Source: RGIG4140 sp045614025 (GTDB lineage Bacteria > Pseudomonadota > Alphaproteobacteria > CAAHEQ01 > UBA3637). Taken from it: a stretch of DNA of 64,000 bases. Below, piece by piece: positions 57,394-64,000 of this stretch. The position numbers were made by a program, and so were the translations under genes. A model generated the notes under the pieces. That model was not told the DNA's origin. It did no database searches and saw only the letters and a list, made by a program, of their open reading frames with translations. Every line of letters starts with the position of its first letter. The first letter of the stretch is position 1. The stretch lies in the NCBI GenBank assembly GCA_045614025.1, contig JAZLCE010000039.1, positions 1-64,000 of the forward strand, written 5' to 3'.

Positions 57394-58839
57394 TTATTGT
57401 TCTAAATTACCAAATTTACCGAATTCGCCATTAAAGTAAAGTTTCACTGTTCCAACAGGGCCATGACGTTGTTTGGCGATAATGGCTTCTGCTTGATTGG
57501 CAAGAAGAATTTTCTTATCTTCCCATTCTTTCATGCGCAAAGCAAATTTTTCGGGTGTTTCATTTAAATGTTTGACTGGAACATCATTTTGCAAATAATA
57601 AATTTCGCGGAACACAAACATCACGATATCAGCATCTTGCTCAATAGACCCAGATTCACGAAGGTCAGAAAGTTGTGGCCGTTTATTATCACGTTGTTCA
57701 ACCAAACGAGAGAGCTGGGATAAAACCAAAACTGGCACGTTTAATTCTTTGGCCATAATTTTAAGTTGACGCGTCATTTCAGAAAGTTCTTGAACGCGGT
57801 TTTCGCTTCTTCCTGCCGAATTAATCAGCTGCAAATAGTCGATCACAATCAGGCCAAGGCCTTTTTCTTTATCGCGTTTCATGCGACGAGCGCGGTTTTT
57901 AATGGCGGTTACTGTGATACCTGGTGTTTCATCCAAATAAAGTGGAACACGACTTAAAAGAGCCACCCCAGCAGCTAATTCATCAAATTGCTGATCGGTG
58001 AGTTTACCCGTTCTCATTTGATGGCCAGGAACTTCGGCTTTGGCAGATAAAATACGCCCAGCCAACTGTTCGGCAGACATTTCAAGCGAGAAAAAGGCAA
58101 CAGATTTTTTTTCAGCACCCGGTTTTTTGTTTTCTTCTTCAAATTTAACAGCAGCGTTATAGGCAATTGTTAATGCTAAAGCGGATTTACCCATGGCAGG
58201 ACGACCAGCTAAAATCAATAAGTCTGAATCATGAAGGCCACCAAGCAATTTATCCATTTCAATAAGGCCCGTTGTAACACCAGAAACGCCTGATGGCGTG
58301 TTCATGGCTTTTTGCGCGCTTAATAAGGTTGCTTGCAAAGCGGTGTTTAAAATTTGAGGGCCACCTGAAAGTTCGCCTGCATTTGCAATTTCATAAAGGC
58401 GTTTTTCTGCTTTTTCAACTTGGCTGATGGCTTCTTCATTAAGCGAAATGGCAAATGCATCATTCACCACATCATTTCCAAGCGCAATCATTTGACGGCG
58501 AATATATCGATCCAAAATTTGTTTGCCATAATCTCCAGCATTAATAATGGTGGCAGAAGCGGCAGCAAGTTGCATCAAATAGGATGCGCCGCCCACATCT
58601 TTTAATTGACCATCATGTTCAAAATAAGCTTTTAATGTGATCGGATCAGCAATGCGACCTTGATCAATATAAAATTTGCAAGCTTCATAAATGCGCCCAT
58701 GAACAGGGTTTGCAAAACATTCGGGTCTTAAAAAATCAGAAACCTTTTCCATGGCGCGATTGTTCGACAAAATAGCGCCCAGAAGCGCTTGTTCGGCTTC
58801 TAGGTTTTGAGGAGGAATGCGCATGGTATCTTCTAGCAT
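57394..58839 (-). CDS. dnaB: Replicative DNA helicase DnaB
   Basis: 481 residues; GGAG ten bases before ATG 58839. The N-terminal domain opens RIPPQNLEAEQALLGAILSN; the RecA-like domain has Walker A LAGRPAMGKSALAL, FSLEMSAEQLAGR, Walker B region LGLIVIDYLQLI and SQLSRLVEQRDNKRPQLSDLRESGSIEQDAD. Hexameric 5'-3' helicase of the fork, loaded by DnaC-like or DnaA-dependent systems. No intein is present. Convergent with rimI, divergent from ruvA. Promoter: minus TTTACA (58910-58905), 17 bases, TATGTT (58887-58882). Confidence 0.98.
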   Translation of the reverse strand: MLEDTMRIPPQNLEAEQALLGAILSNNRAMEKVSDFLRPECFANPVHGRIYEACKFYIDQGRIADPITLKAYFEHDGQLKDVGGASYLMQLAAASATIINAGDYGKQILDRYIRRQMIALGNDVVNDAFAISLNEEAISQVEKAEKRLYEIANAGELSGGPQILNTALQATLLSAQKAMNTPSGVSGVTTGLIEMDKLLGGLHDSDLLILAGRPAMGKSALALTIAYNAAVKFEEENKKPGAEKKSVAFFSLEMSAEQLAGRILSAKAEVPGHQMRTGKLTDQQFDELAAGVALLSRVPLYLDETPGITVTAIKNRARRMKRDKEKGLGLIVIDYLQLINSAGRSENRVQELSEMTRQLKIMAKELNVPVLVLSQLSRLVEQRDNKRPQLSDLRESGSIEQDADIVMFVFREIYYLQNDVPVKHLNETPEKFALRMKEWEDKKILLANQAEAIIAKQRHGPVGTVKLYFNGEFGKFGNLEQ

Positions 58840-58881
58840 GAATAAAAAACTCCGCCTAAAGTGAATGGTTAATAATATATT

Positions 58882-58953
58882 AACATACAGTAAAAAAATT
58901 CTCTTGTAAAGATAAAATAAGTGATTGCAATTTTATTTTTTTTAAAGTAGATT
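58882..58953. promoter_or_regulatory. Divergent promoters of dnaB and ruvA
   Basis: Minus: TTTACA (58910-58905), 17 bases, TATGTT (58887-58882) for dnaB. Plus: TTGCAA (58925-58930), 17 bases, TAGATT (58948-58953) for the ruvAB-tol cluster. The -35 boxes lie 14 bases apart. No LexA-type box was recognised. Confidence 0.5.
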
Positions 58954-59046
58954 TAAGCATAAGAACAAATAGTGATTAAAAAAGAGATATCCTTTTTGTT
59001 TTAAAGCATTTTTTATGAAAAGGATTGTCTTTAAAGAGAGGCTTTG

Positions 59047-59667
59047 ATGATTGGAAAGTTAACGGGTTATATAGATGGAATAGGGGATGGATTTGTTTAT
59101 TTGAACGTGCATGGTGTTGGGTATCGCGTGTTTTGTTCAACAAAAACAATCTCTTCGTTGCCAAAAGATGAAGAAGTTTCTTTATTTATTGAAACGCAGG
59201 TTCGGGAAGATCATATTCATTTGTTTGGTTTTTCATCTGTTTCTGAACAAGAAGTTTTTAACACGTTAACGGGTGTTCAAGGAGTGGGCGCTAAAGTTGG
59301 AATGGCAATTTTATCCGTGTTAGGTTTAAATGAAATTTCAATGGCAGTTGCAACGGGTGATAATAAGGCGTTTACGCGTGTTTCTGGAATTGGACCAAAA
59401 TTAGCAACAAGAATTGTAACCGAATTAAAGGGAAAATCAGGTCTTTTAACGGCAGATATGATGGAAATTAATTCTGTTGGGGGTAATGCTTCTGTCTCAT
59501 CTGATTCAAGAATTTTGCAAGATGCTGTTTCTGCGCTTGTTAATTTGGGTTATTCAAGAACAGAAGCTGGCATAAAAGCAGCTGAAACGCTTAAAAATAA
59601 TAAAGAGGCTTCTTTATCAGATGTGATTCGTTTAACGCTTAAAGAAATGGGGAAAGCAAATGGCTGA
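59047..59667 (+). CDS. ruvA: Holliday junction branch migration subunit RuvA
   Basis: 206 residues from ATG 59047 (GAGAGG upstream). MIGKLTGYIDGIGDGFVYLNVHGVGYRVF is the OB domain, followed by LTGVQGVGAKVGMAILSVL and RVSGIGPKLATRIVTELKGK, the two helix-hairpin-helix motifs, and a C-terminal domain III (QDAVSALVNLGYSRTEA). It binds the junction and loads RuvB. ruvC is not found upstream; dnaB lies there instead. The stop overlaps ruvB by eight bases. Confidence 0.97.
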   Translation: MIGKLTGYIDGIGDGFVYLNVHGVGYRVFCSTKTISSLPKDEEVSLFIETQVREDHIHLFGFSSVSEQEVFNTLTGVQGVGAKVGMAILSVLGLNEISMAVATGDNKAFTRVSGIGPKLATRIVTELKGKSGLLTADMMEINSVGGNASVSSDSRILQDAVSALVNLGYSRTEAGIKAAETLKNNKEASLSDVIRLTLKEMGKANG

Positions 59668-60688
59668 GAATAGATTAATTACGCCCAATAAATTAGCGGC
59701 AGACGAAGAACTTTATAGCTCAATTAGACCGCAAAGTCTTTCTGATTTTACGGGGCAAAGGAATTTATGCGAAAACTTGGCTGTGTTTATCCGTTCGGCA
59801 AGAGAGCGCGGTGAAGCTTTGGATCACACGCTTTTATTTGGCCCTCCTGGGCTTGGTAAAACAACATTGGCGCAAATTATTTCAAAAGAATTGGGAGTTG
59901 GGTTTCGCCCCACTTCTGGTCCAATGATTTCAAAGGCGGGTGATTTGGCGGCAATTTTAACGAATTTAGAGCCAAGAGATGTGCTTTTTATTGATGAAAT
60001 TCATCGTTTGAATCCAACGGTGGAAGAAGTTCTTTATTCCGCGATGGAAGATTTTCAATTAGATATTATTATTGGGGAAGGGCCAGCGGCGCATTCTGTT
60101 CGCATTGATTTGCCACCGTTTACGCTTGTTGGGGCAACAACAAGAAGTGGTTTATTATCAACACCATTAAGAGATCGCTTTGGTATTCCGTTAAGATTGG
60201 AATTTTATGAGCCTGAAGAATTGATGAAAATTGTGTCCCGCGGGGCAAGAATTATGCAACTTGATATGACAGAAGAAGGGGCCATGGAAGTTGCAAAACG
60301 ATCCAGAGGAACGCCTCGTATTGCAGGGCGTTTGCTCAGACGTGTGCGAGATTTTGCTTTAAATAAGCAAGTAACAGCTGAAATTGCTGATATGGCTTTG
60401 ACCAGATTAGAAGTTGATAATTCTGGGCTTGATTTAATGGATCGGCGTTATTTGAAATGCATTGCTCTTAAATATGGTGGTGGCCCTGTTGGGGCTGAAA
60501 CGCTTTGTGCAGCATTATCTGAAGAAAGAGATACAATTGAAGAAATTATTGAGCCATATTTAATGCAGTTAGGTTTAGTGATGCGCACGCCGAGAGGACG
60601 GGTTTTATCTCAAGCAGGATACAGGCATTTAGGAATGGCAGCACCTCAAAATTTGGTGCAACCAGATTTGTTGGAGAATTTAAAATGA
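59660..60688 (+). CDS. ruvB: Holliday junction branch migration ATPase RuvB
   Basis: 342 residues. Walker A GPPGLGKTTLAQII, Walker B DVLFIDEIHRLNPTVEEVLYSAMEDFQLDI, sensor 1 LVGATTRSGLLSTPLRDRFGI and the C-terminal winged helix ending GRVLSQAGYRHLG are all present. Hexameric motor that drives branch migration with RuvA. Starts inside the end of ruvA, and its own stop overlaps ybgC by four bases: three tightly coupled genes. Confidence 0.98.
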   Translation: MAENRLITPNKLAADEELYSSIRPQSLSDFTGQRNLCENLAVFIRSARERGEALDHTLLFGPPGLGKTTLAQIISKELGVGFRPTSGPMISKAGDLAAILTNLEPRDVLFIDEIHRLNPTVEEVLYSAMEDFQLDIIIGEGPAAHSVRIDLPPFTLVGATTRSGLLSTPLRDRFGIPLRLEFYEPEELMKIVSRGARIMQLDMTEEGAMEVAKRSRGTPRIAGRLLRRVRDFALNKQVTAEIADMALTRLEVDNSGLDLMDRRYLKCIALKYGGGPVGAETLCAALSEERDTIEEIIEPYLMQLGLVMRTPRGRVLSQAGYRHLGMAAPQNLVQPDLLENLK

Positions 60689-61095
60689 AACATAGTTATA
60701 AAGTGAGAGTTTATTATCAAGATACAGATGCGGGAGGCATTGTGTATCATTCCAAATATTTAGATTTTGCAGAGCGCGCCCGTTCGGAGCTTTTGGTTGA
60801 AATGGGTGTTTCAAATAAAAAATTGATTGAAGAAGAGGGGGTTGCTTTTGTTTTAAGTTCAGCCTCTATTCAATATAAATCACCAGCGAAGTTAGATGAT
60901 GTGATTGATGTTGAAACCATGGTCAAAGAAATGAAAAATGCGAGCATGATTATGGAGCATCGTTTTTTGGTGGATGGTCAATTAAAAGTTGCCATTGAAA
61001 TTAAATTGGCAGTGATTAATCCAAAAGATTTAAGACCTATTCGCATGAAAGAAGAATTAAAGAATTTATTTATGAAATATAATCAGGAAAATTAA
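60685..61095 (+). CDS. ybgC: Acyl-CoA thioesterase YbgC (hot-dog fold)
   Basis: 136 residues. VRVYYQDTDAGGIVYHSKYLDFAERARSELL holds the catalytic Asp of the 4-hydroxybenzoyl-CoA thioesterase class (YxDTDxxGxVYHxxY). Cytosolic tetramer that hydrolyses acyl-CoA and in other bacteria associates with phospholipid enzymes. Overlap with ruvB is ATGA; tolQ follows 12 bases later. ybgC at the head of tol genes is the common order. Confidence 0.95.
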   Translation: MKHSYKVRVYYQDTDAGGIVYHSKYLDFAERARSELLVEMGVSNKKLIEEEGVAFVLSSASIQYKSPAKLDDVIDVETMVKEMKNASMIMEHRFLVDGQLKVAIEIKLAVINPKDLRPIRMKEELKNLFMKYNQEN

Positions 61096-61107
61096 GGAGA
61101 ATAACAA

Positions 61108-61809
61108 ATGAATGAGATAGCAGCCAGATCATCTTTATCTATGTATTCCATGTTTATGGATGCAGATTTATTTATGAAAGTTTTGATTTTAGGGCTTCTG
61201 ATTGCTTCAATTTGTTGTTGGGCGATTATTTTTGATAAAGCCTTTTTGCTTAAACGCATTCGTTTAGGAATGAAAGCGTTTGAAGAACAATTTTGGTCAG
61301 GTGGATCTTTAGAGGCCATTTATGCAAATCATGTGAAAAATCCATCAAATCCGTTAGCAATTATTTTTGTTGCTGCTATTAAGGAATTTCGCCGTTCATT
61401 GGCTGAGAAAAAGCAAACTGGTGCAGCTATTAAAATTCAAAAACGCGTTGATAAAATGATGCAAATTTCAATTGATAAGCAAGAAGATAAACTTCAAACC
61501 AAAATGGTTTTCTTGGCTTCAACGGGGTCAGTTGCTCCTCTTTTAGGGTTGTTTGGAACGGTTTGGGGAATTATGGATAGCTTTAATGCCATTGGGTTAA
61601 CGCAAAGCACGAATATTGCCGCTGTTGCTCCTGGTGTGGCAGAAGCTTTGTTTACAACAGCTGTTGGTTTGATTGCTGCTATTCCTGCGGTGATTGCCTA
61701 TAATAAGTTAACAAATGATATTGAACGCATTGTTCATCGTATGGAAACATTTTCAGATGAACTTGGGGCGATTTTATCCCGTCAAATTGAACAAGTGGAG
61801 AGCGAATAA
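61108..61809 (+). CDS. tolQ: Tol-Pal system proton channel subunit TolQ
   Basis: 233 residues; AAGGAGAAT before the ATG. Three membrane segments: DLFMKVLILGLLIASICCWA, then FLASTGSVAPLLGLFGTVWGIMDSF and VAEALFTTAVGLIAAIPAVIAYN, which carry the conserved proline/threonine residues of the TolQ/ExbB/MotA channel. Together with TolR it uses the proton gradient to power TolA and outer-membrane constriction at division. Coupled to tolR by TAATG. Confidence 0.97.
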   Translation: MNEIAARSSLSMYSMFMDADLFMKVLILGLLIASICCWAIIFDKAFLLKRIRLGMKAFEEQFWSGGSLEAIYANHVKNPSNPLAIIFVAAIKEFRRSLAEKKQTGAAIKIQKRVDKMMQISIDKQEDKLQTKMVFLASTGSVAPLLGLFGTVWGIMDSFNAIGLTQSTNIAAVAPGVAEALFTTAVGLIAAIPAVIAYNKLTNDIERIVHRMETFSDELGAILSRQIEQVESE

Positions 61810-62225
61810 TGGCAAGAGGAAGCAGACGAACGCGCATTCGGGCTGAAATTAATTTAACGCCGTTGATCGACGTGATGACCTGTTTGCTTGCAATTTTTAT
61901 GTTAACAGCACCAATGTTAACATCTGGTATCCCGCTTAATTTACCAAAAGGAGATGGCAAACAAATTGAAGGCGAAGAAAAAACGCTTGATATCAGTGTT
62001 GATTCTAAAGGCATTGTTTATGTGGGGCAAGATCCAATTGCGCTTAAAGATTTGGTTGGCAAAGTAAAAGCCATTGTCACTCAAAATCCTTCAATTGGAA
62101 TGGTGATTAGTGGGGATAAAGATGCTTCTTATGGAACGGTTATTGAAGTGATGGCGTTATTAAGAAGTGCGGGATATACGCAAGTTGGTTTAAAAACGGA
62201 TGCGAAAATTATGGAGCCGAAATAG
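61809..62225 (+). CDS. tolR: Tol-Pal system subunit TolR
   Basis: 138 residues. EINLTPLIDVMTCLLAIFML is the single membrane helix with the conserved proton-carrying Asp (PLIDV); the periplasmic ExbD/TolR domain follows (TLDISVDSKGIVYVGQDPIAL to GYTQVGLKT). It overlaps tolQ by one base and tolA starts directly after its stop. Confidence 0.96.
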   Translation: MARGSRRTRIRAEINLTPLIDVMTCLLAIFMLTAPMLTSGIPLNLPKGDGKQIEGEEKTLDISVDSKGIVYVGQDPIALKDLVGKVKAIVTQNPSIGMVISGDKDASYGTVIEVMALLRSAGYTQVGLKTDAKIMEPK

Positions 62226-63248
62226 ATGACCAATTTATATGATGAACAGGCGTTTATTGAAAGAGAGTCAAAATGTTTAGGGCTTTCTGTCTTGTTGCAT
62301 CTGTTTATTTTGGCGATTATGTGTTTTAATTTTTCATGGAATACCAGTGAATTTGAAAAATCACCTCCAGCCATTTTAATGGTGGATTTAACGAATGTTA
62401 AAATTGATGAAAAAACAAATTTACCTCCTCTTGTGAAAGAAACGAAAAAAGAGGAAGTAAAAACACCTGAAGTTAAAAAAGAAGAAAAGAAACCAGAGCC
62501 TCCTAAACCTCAACCAAAAAAAGAAGATAAAACACCATTGGTGAAAAAAGAAGAACCAGTGGCAAAACCTGAACCTGTTAAACCAATAGAACAGCCGAAA
62601 AAAGAAGCGGTGAAAGTTCAAGAGAAAAAGCCAGAACCAAAAAAAGAAGTGAAAAAACCTGAACCAAAGAAGGAACCAAAGAAAGAGCCGAAAAAAGAGG
62701 TGAAAAAAGAAAAACCAAAGCCTAAAGAACAGCCAAAGCCAAAAGTGGCGCCTAAACCAGTTCCTAAAAAGCAAAATCAAGGGCTTCAAAGTTTGCTTGC
62801 TTCGGTTGAAAAAGTTCGAAAACCAGCGAATCAAGCACCAAGTTCTGCGCCAACAAGTTCAGGGCAAACAGTGAATAATGGCATTAAAGGCGGAACGGAA
62901 GGTTCGTTGTTAAGTGACTTGACAATTTCAGAAAAAGACTTAATTGCCAGTAAGATTAGTTCTTGTTGGAATGTGAACGCTGGGGTGGAAAATGCTGAAC
63001 AAATGATTGTTGAATTGCGCGCGTTTGTGAATAAAGATGGATCGGTTCGTGAAGTGAAAATTTTAAATATGAAATCAGATCCCGTTTTCCGGTCAATGGC
63101 TGAAAGTGCCAAAAGAGCCATTTATGTTTGTGATGCCTTAAAAGAAGAATCACCGTTCAGGATTTTGGCAAGTAAACGGCCAGAAATGTATAGTTCATGG
63201 AAAGAAATTAGGTTAAGAATGAATCCGGTTGATAAAGGAGTTTACTAA
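62226..63248 (+). CDS. tolA: Tol-Pal system protein TolA
   Basis: 340 residues. One N-terminal membrane helix (CLGLSVLLHLFILAIMCFNF), a long Lys/Pro/Glu-rich middle (about residues 70-185: KKEEKKPEPPKPQPKKE and KPKEQPKPKVAPKPVPKKQ type text) that spans the periplasm, and a C-terminal domain (LIASKISSCWNVNAGVENAE, VFRSMAESAKRAIYVC) that contacts TolB/Pal at the outer membrane. The ATG follows the tolR stop without a gap, so it depends on coupling. The antisense frames across the K/P-rich part are artefacts. Confidence 0.95.
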   Translation: MTNLYDEQAFIERESKCLGLSVLLHLFILAIMCFNFSWNTSEFEKSPPAILMVDLTNVKIDEKTNLPPLVKETKKEEVKTPEVKKEEKKPEPPKPQPKKEDKTPLVKKEEPVAKPEPVKPIEQPKKEAVKVQEKKPEPKKEVKKPEPKKEPKKEPKKEVKKEKPKPKEQPKPKVAPKPVPKKQNQGLQSLLASVEKVRKPANQAPSSAPTSSGQTVNNGIKGGTEGSLLSDLTISEKDLIASKISSCWNVNAGVENAEQMIVELRAFVNKDGSVREVKILNMKSDPVFRSMAESAKRAIYVCDALKEESPFRILASKRPEMYSSWKEIRLRMNPVDKGVY

Positions 63249-64000
63249 TGAAAAAGATGTTGTTAAAAGGATTATTATTTATTGCATTATTATTAACGGC
63301 TGGGCATTCTTTTGCTGAAATTAAAATTGATGTGACGGGCGCTCAATCAGATCCACTTCCTTTTGCCATGCCTGTGTTAACAGGGGATGATGATGCCAAT
63401 ATCACAGATGTTGTTATTGCTGATTTGGAACGTTCAGGTTTATTTAGATATATCAATCCGGCGGCCTATATTCAAAAGATGAAAGGCGTTAATATGCGCC
63501 CAAGTTTTAATGATTGGCAAGCCATCAATGCGCAAGTTTTGATTTATGGTGAAGTGACGGAAAATCTTGGAATAACAAGCGTTTCATTCAGGATTTATGA
63601 TGTGTTTTCTCAAACACAATTATATGCAAAAACATTTTCGAAAGAAACAAGTGCTTGGCGCAAATTAGCACATATGATTGCAGATGCTGTTTATGAACGC
63701 GTTACGGGTGAAAAAGGATATTTTGATACAAGAGTTGCTTTTATTGATGAACGTGGTAATCAAATGAATCGCGTTAAACGATTAGCAATTATGGATCAAG
63801 ATGGCGCAAATTTAACTTATTTAACAGATGGAAAAGACCTTGTTTTAACGCCAAGATTTTCGCCGAATATGAAAGAAGTAACCTATTTTTCATATAAAGA
63901 TGGTAATCCAAAAGTTTATTTAATGGATGTGAACACAAGAGAGTCAACTCTTGTTGGTAATTTTAAAGGGATGACATTTGCACCAAGGTTTTCACCAGAT
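63248..64000 (+). CDS. tolB: Tol-Pal system beta-propeller protein TolB, 3' end cut by window edge
   Basis: 251 codons are visible, without stop. AAAGGAG precedes the ATG, which shares one base with the tolA stop. Signal peptide MKKMLLKGLLFIALLLTAGH with SFA cleavage, then the TolB N-terminal domain (IKIDVTGAQSDPLPFAMPVL, VIADLERSGLFRYINP, AQVLIYGEVTENLG) and the start of the propeller repeats (LTPRFSPNMKEVTYFSYKDGNPKVYLMD). Periplasmic; binds Pal and TolA. pal is expected next. Confidence 0.97.
   Translation, partial: MKKMLLKGLLFIALLLTAGHSFAEIKIDVTGAQSDPLPFAMPVLTGDDDANITDVVIADLERSGLFRYINPAAYIQKMKGVNMRPSFNDWQAINAQVLIYGEVTENLGITSVSFRIYDVFSQTQLYAKTFSKETSAWRKLAHMIADAVYERVTGEKGYFDTRVAFIDERGNQMNRVKRLAIMDQDGANLTYLTDGKDLVLTPRFSPNMKEVTYFSYKDGNPKVYLMDVNTRESTLVGNFKGMTFAPRFSPD

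Noticed and set aside
62421..62834. Minus-strand open frame rich in Phe/Trp/Leu
   Set aside because: Antisense of the Lys/Pro-rich part of tolA; composition artefact.

Overview
The window is AT-rich (roughly one third GC by eye) and reads as a chromosomal piece of a host-associated alphaproteobacterium. The support for that placement is the gene order str-S10-spc-alpha ribosomal cluster at one end and ruvA-ruvB-ybgC-tolQ-tolR-tolA-tolB at the other, plus a core of accessory genes rich in ankyrin repeats, BspA-type leucine-rich repeats and effector-like enzymes. Rickettsiales/Holosporales-like symbionts and the AT-rich uncultured gut alphaproteobacteria both fit; the sequence alone does not let me choose.

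Layout. 1-3258: a partial gene and a small CPVC membrane protein on the minus strand, then an XRE regulator and a 515-residue membrane-associated unknown on the plus strand. 3342-20377: one long plus-strand ribosomal cluster (rpsL to rplQ with fusA, secY, adk and rpoA), starting at a TTGACT/TTTAAT promoter, with a second strong promoter before rpsM, a hairpin plus T-run between rpsK and rpoA, and a clear terminator after rplQ. tuf, rpmD (L30), rpmJ (L36), infA and map are not at their frequent places in this cluster. 20488-20711: a promoter-driven structured RNA with a terminator-like end and a competing helix.

20732-56060 is an accessory, apparently host-interaction region, mostly single genes or pairs with their own sigma70-type promoters (17-nt spacer, often an extended TGn -10). 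It carries five ankyrin proteins, a tandem duplicated protein whose residue pattern matches OspF/SpvC phosphothreonine lyases, two paralogous 617-625-residue proteins each with two HEPN-type R-x4-H motifs, a transglutaminase-like protein, a zincin-like protein, a 1491-residue BspA-like LRR protein, a six-repeat winged-helix-like protein, an N-anchored family 2 glycosyltransferase, a methyltransferase, two secreted cysteine-rich repeat proteins, a YwqK-repeat protein, a barrel-like protein without signal peptide and an NSS-family transporter. Many of these otherwise unrelated proteins end in a similar short polar/basic tail (RQRDS, RTRND, HQRD, DRQNS, RQRD, NQKN, NERDY, NVRN, GRQHS), which I regard as the most interesting cross-gene signal together with the OspF-like and HEPN-like proteins.

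56188-64000 returns to housekeeping genes: tsaB-rimI, dnaB (minus strand), then ruvA-ruvB-ybgC-tolQ-tolR-tolA-tolB (tolB cut by the window end). One tRNA gene is present, tRNA-Thr(UGU), at 42906-42981 on the minus strand. No insertion sequence, prophage or CRISPR array was seen. All homology statements come from reading motifs by eye; no database search was possible.
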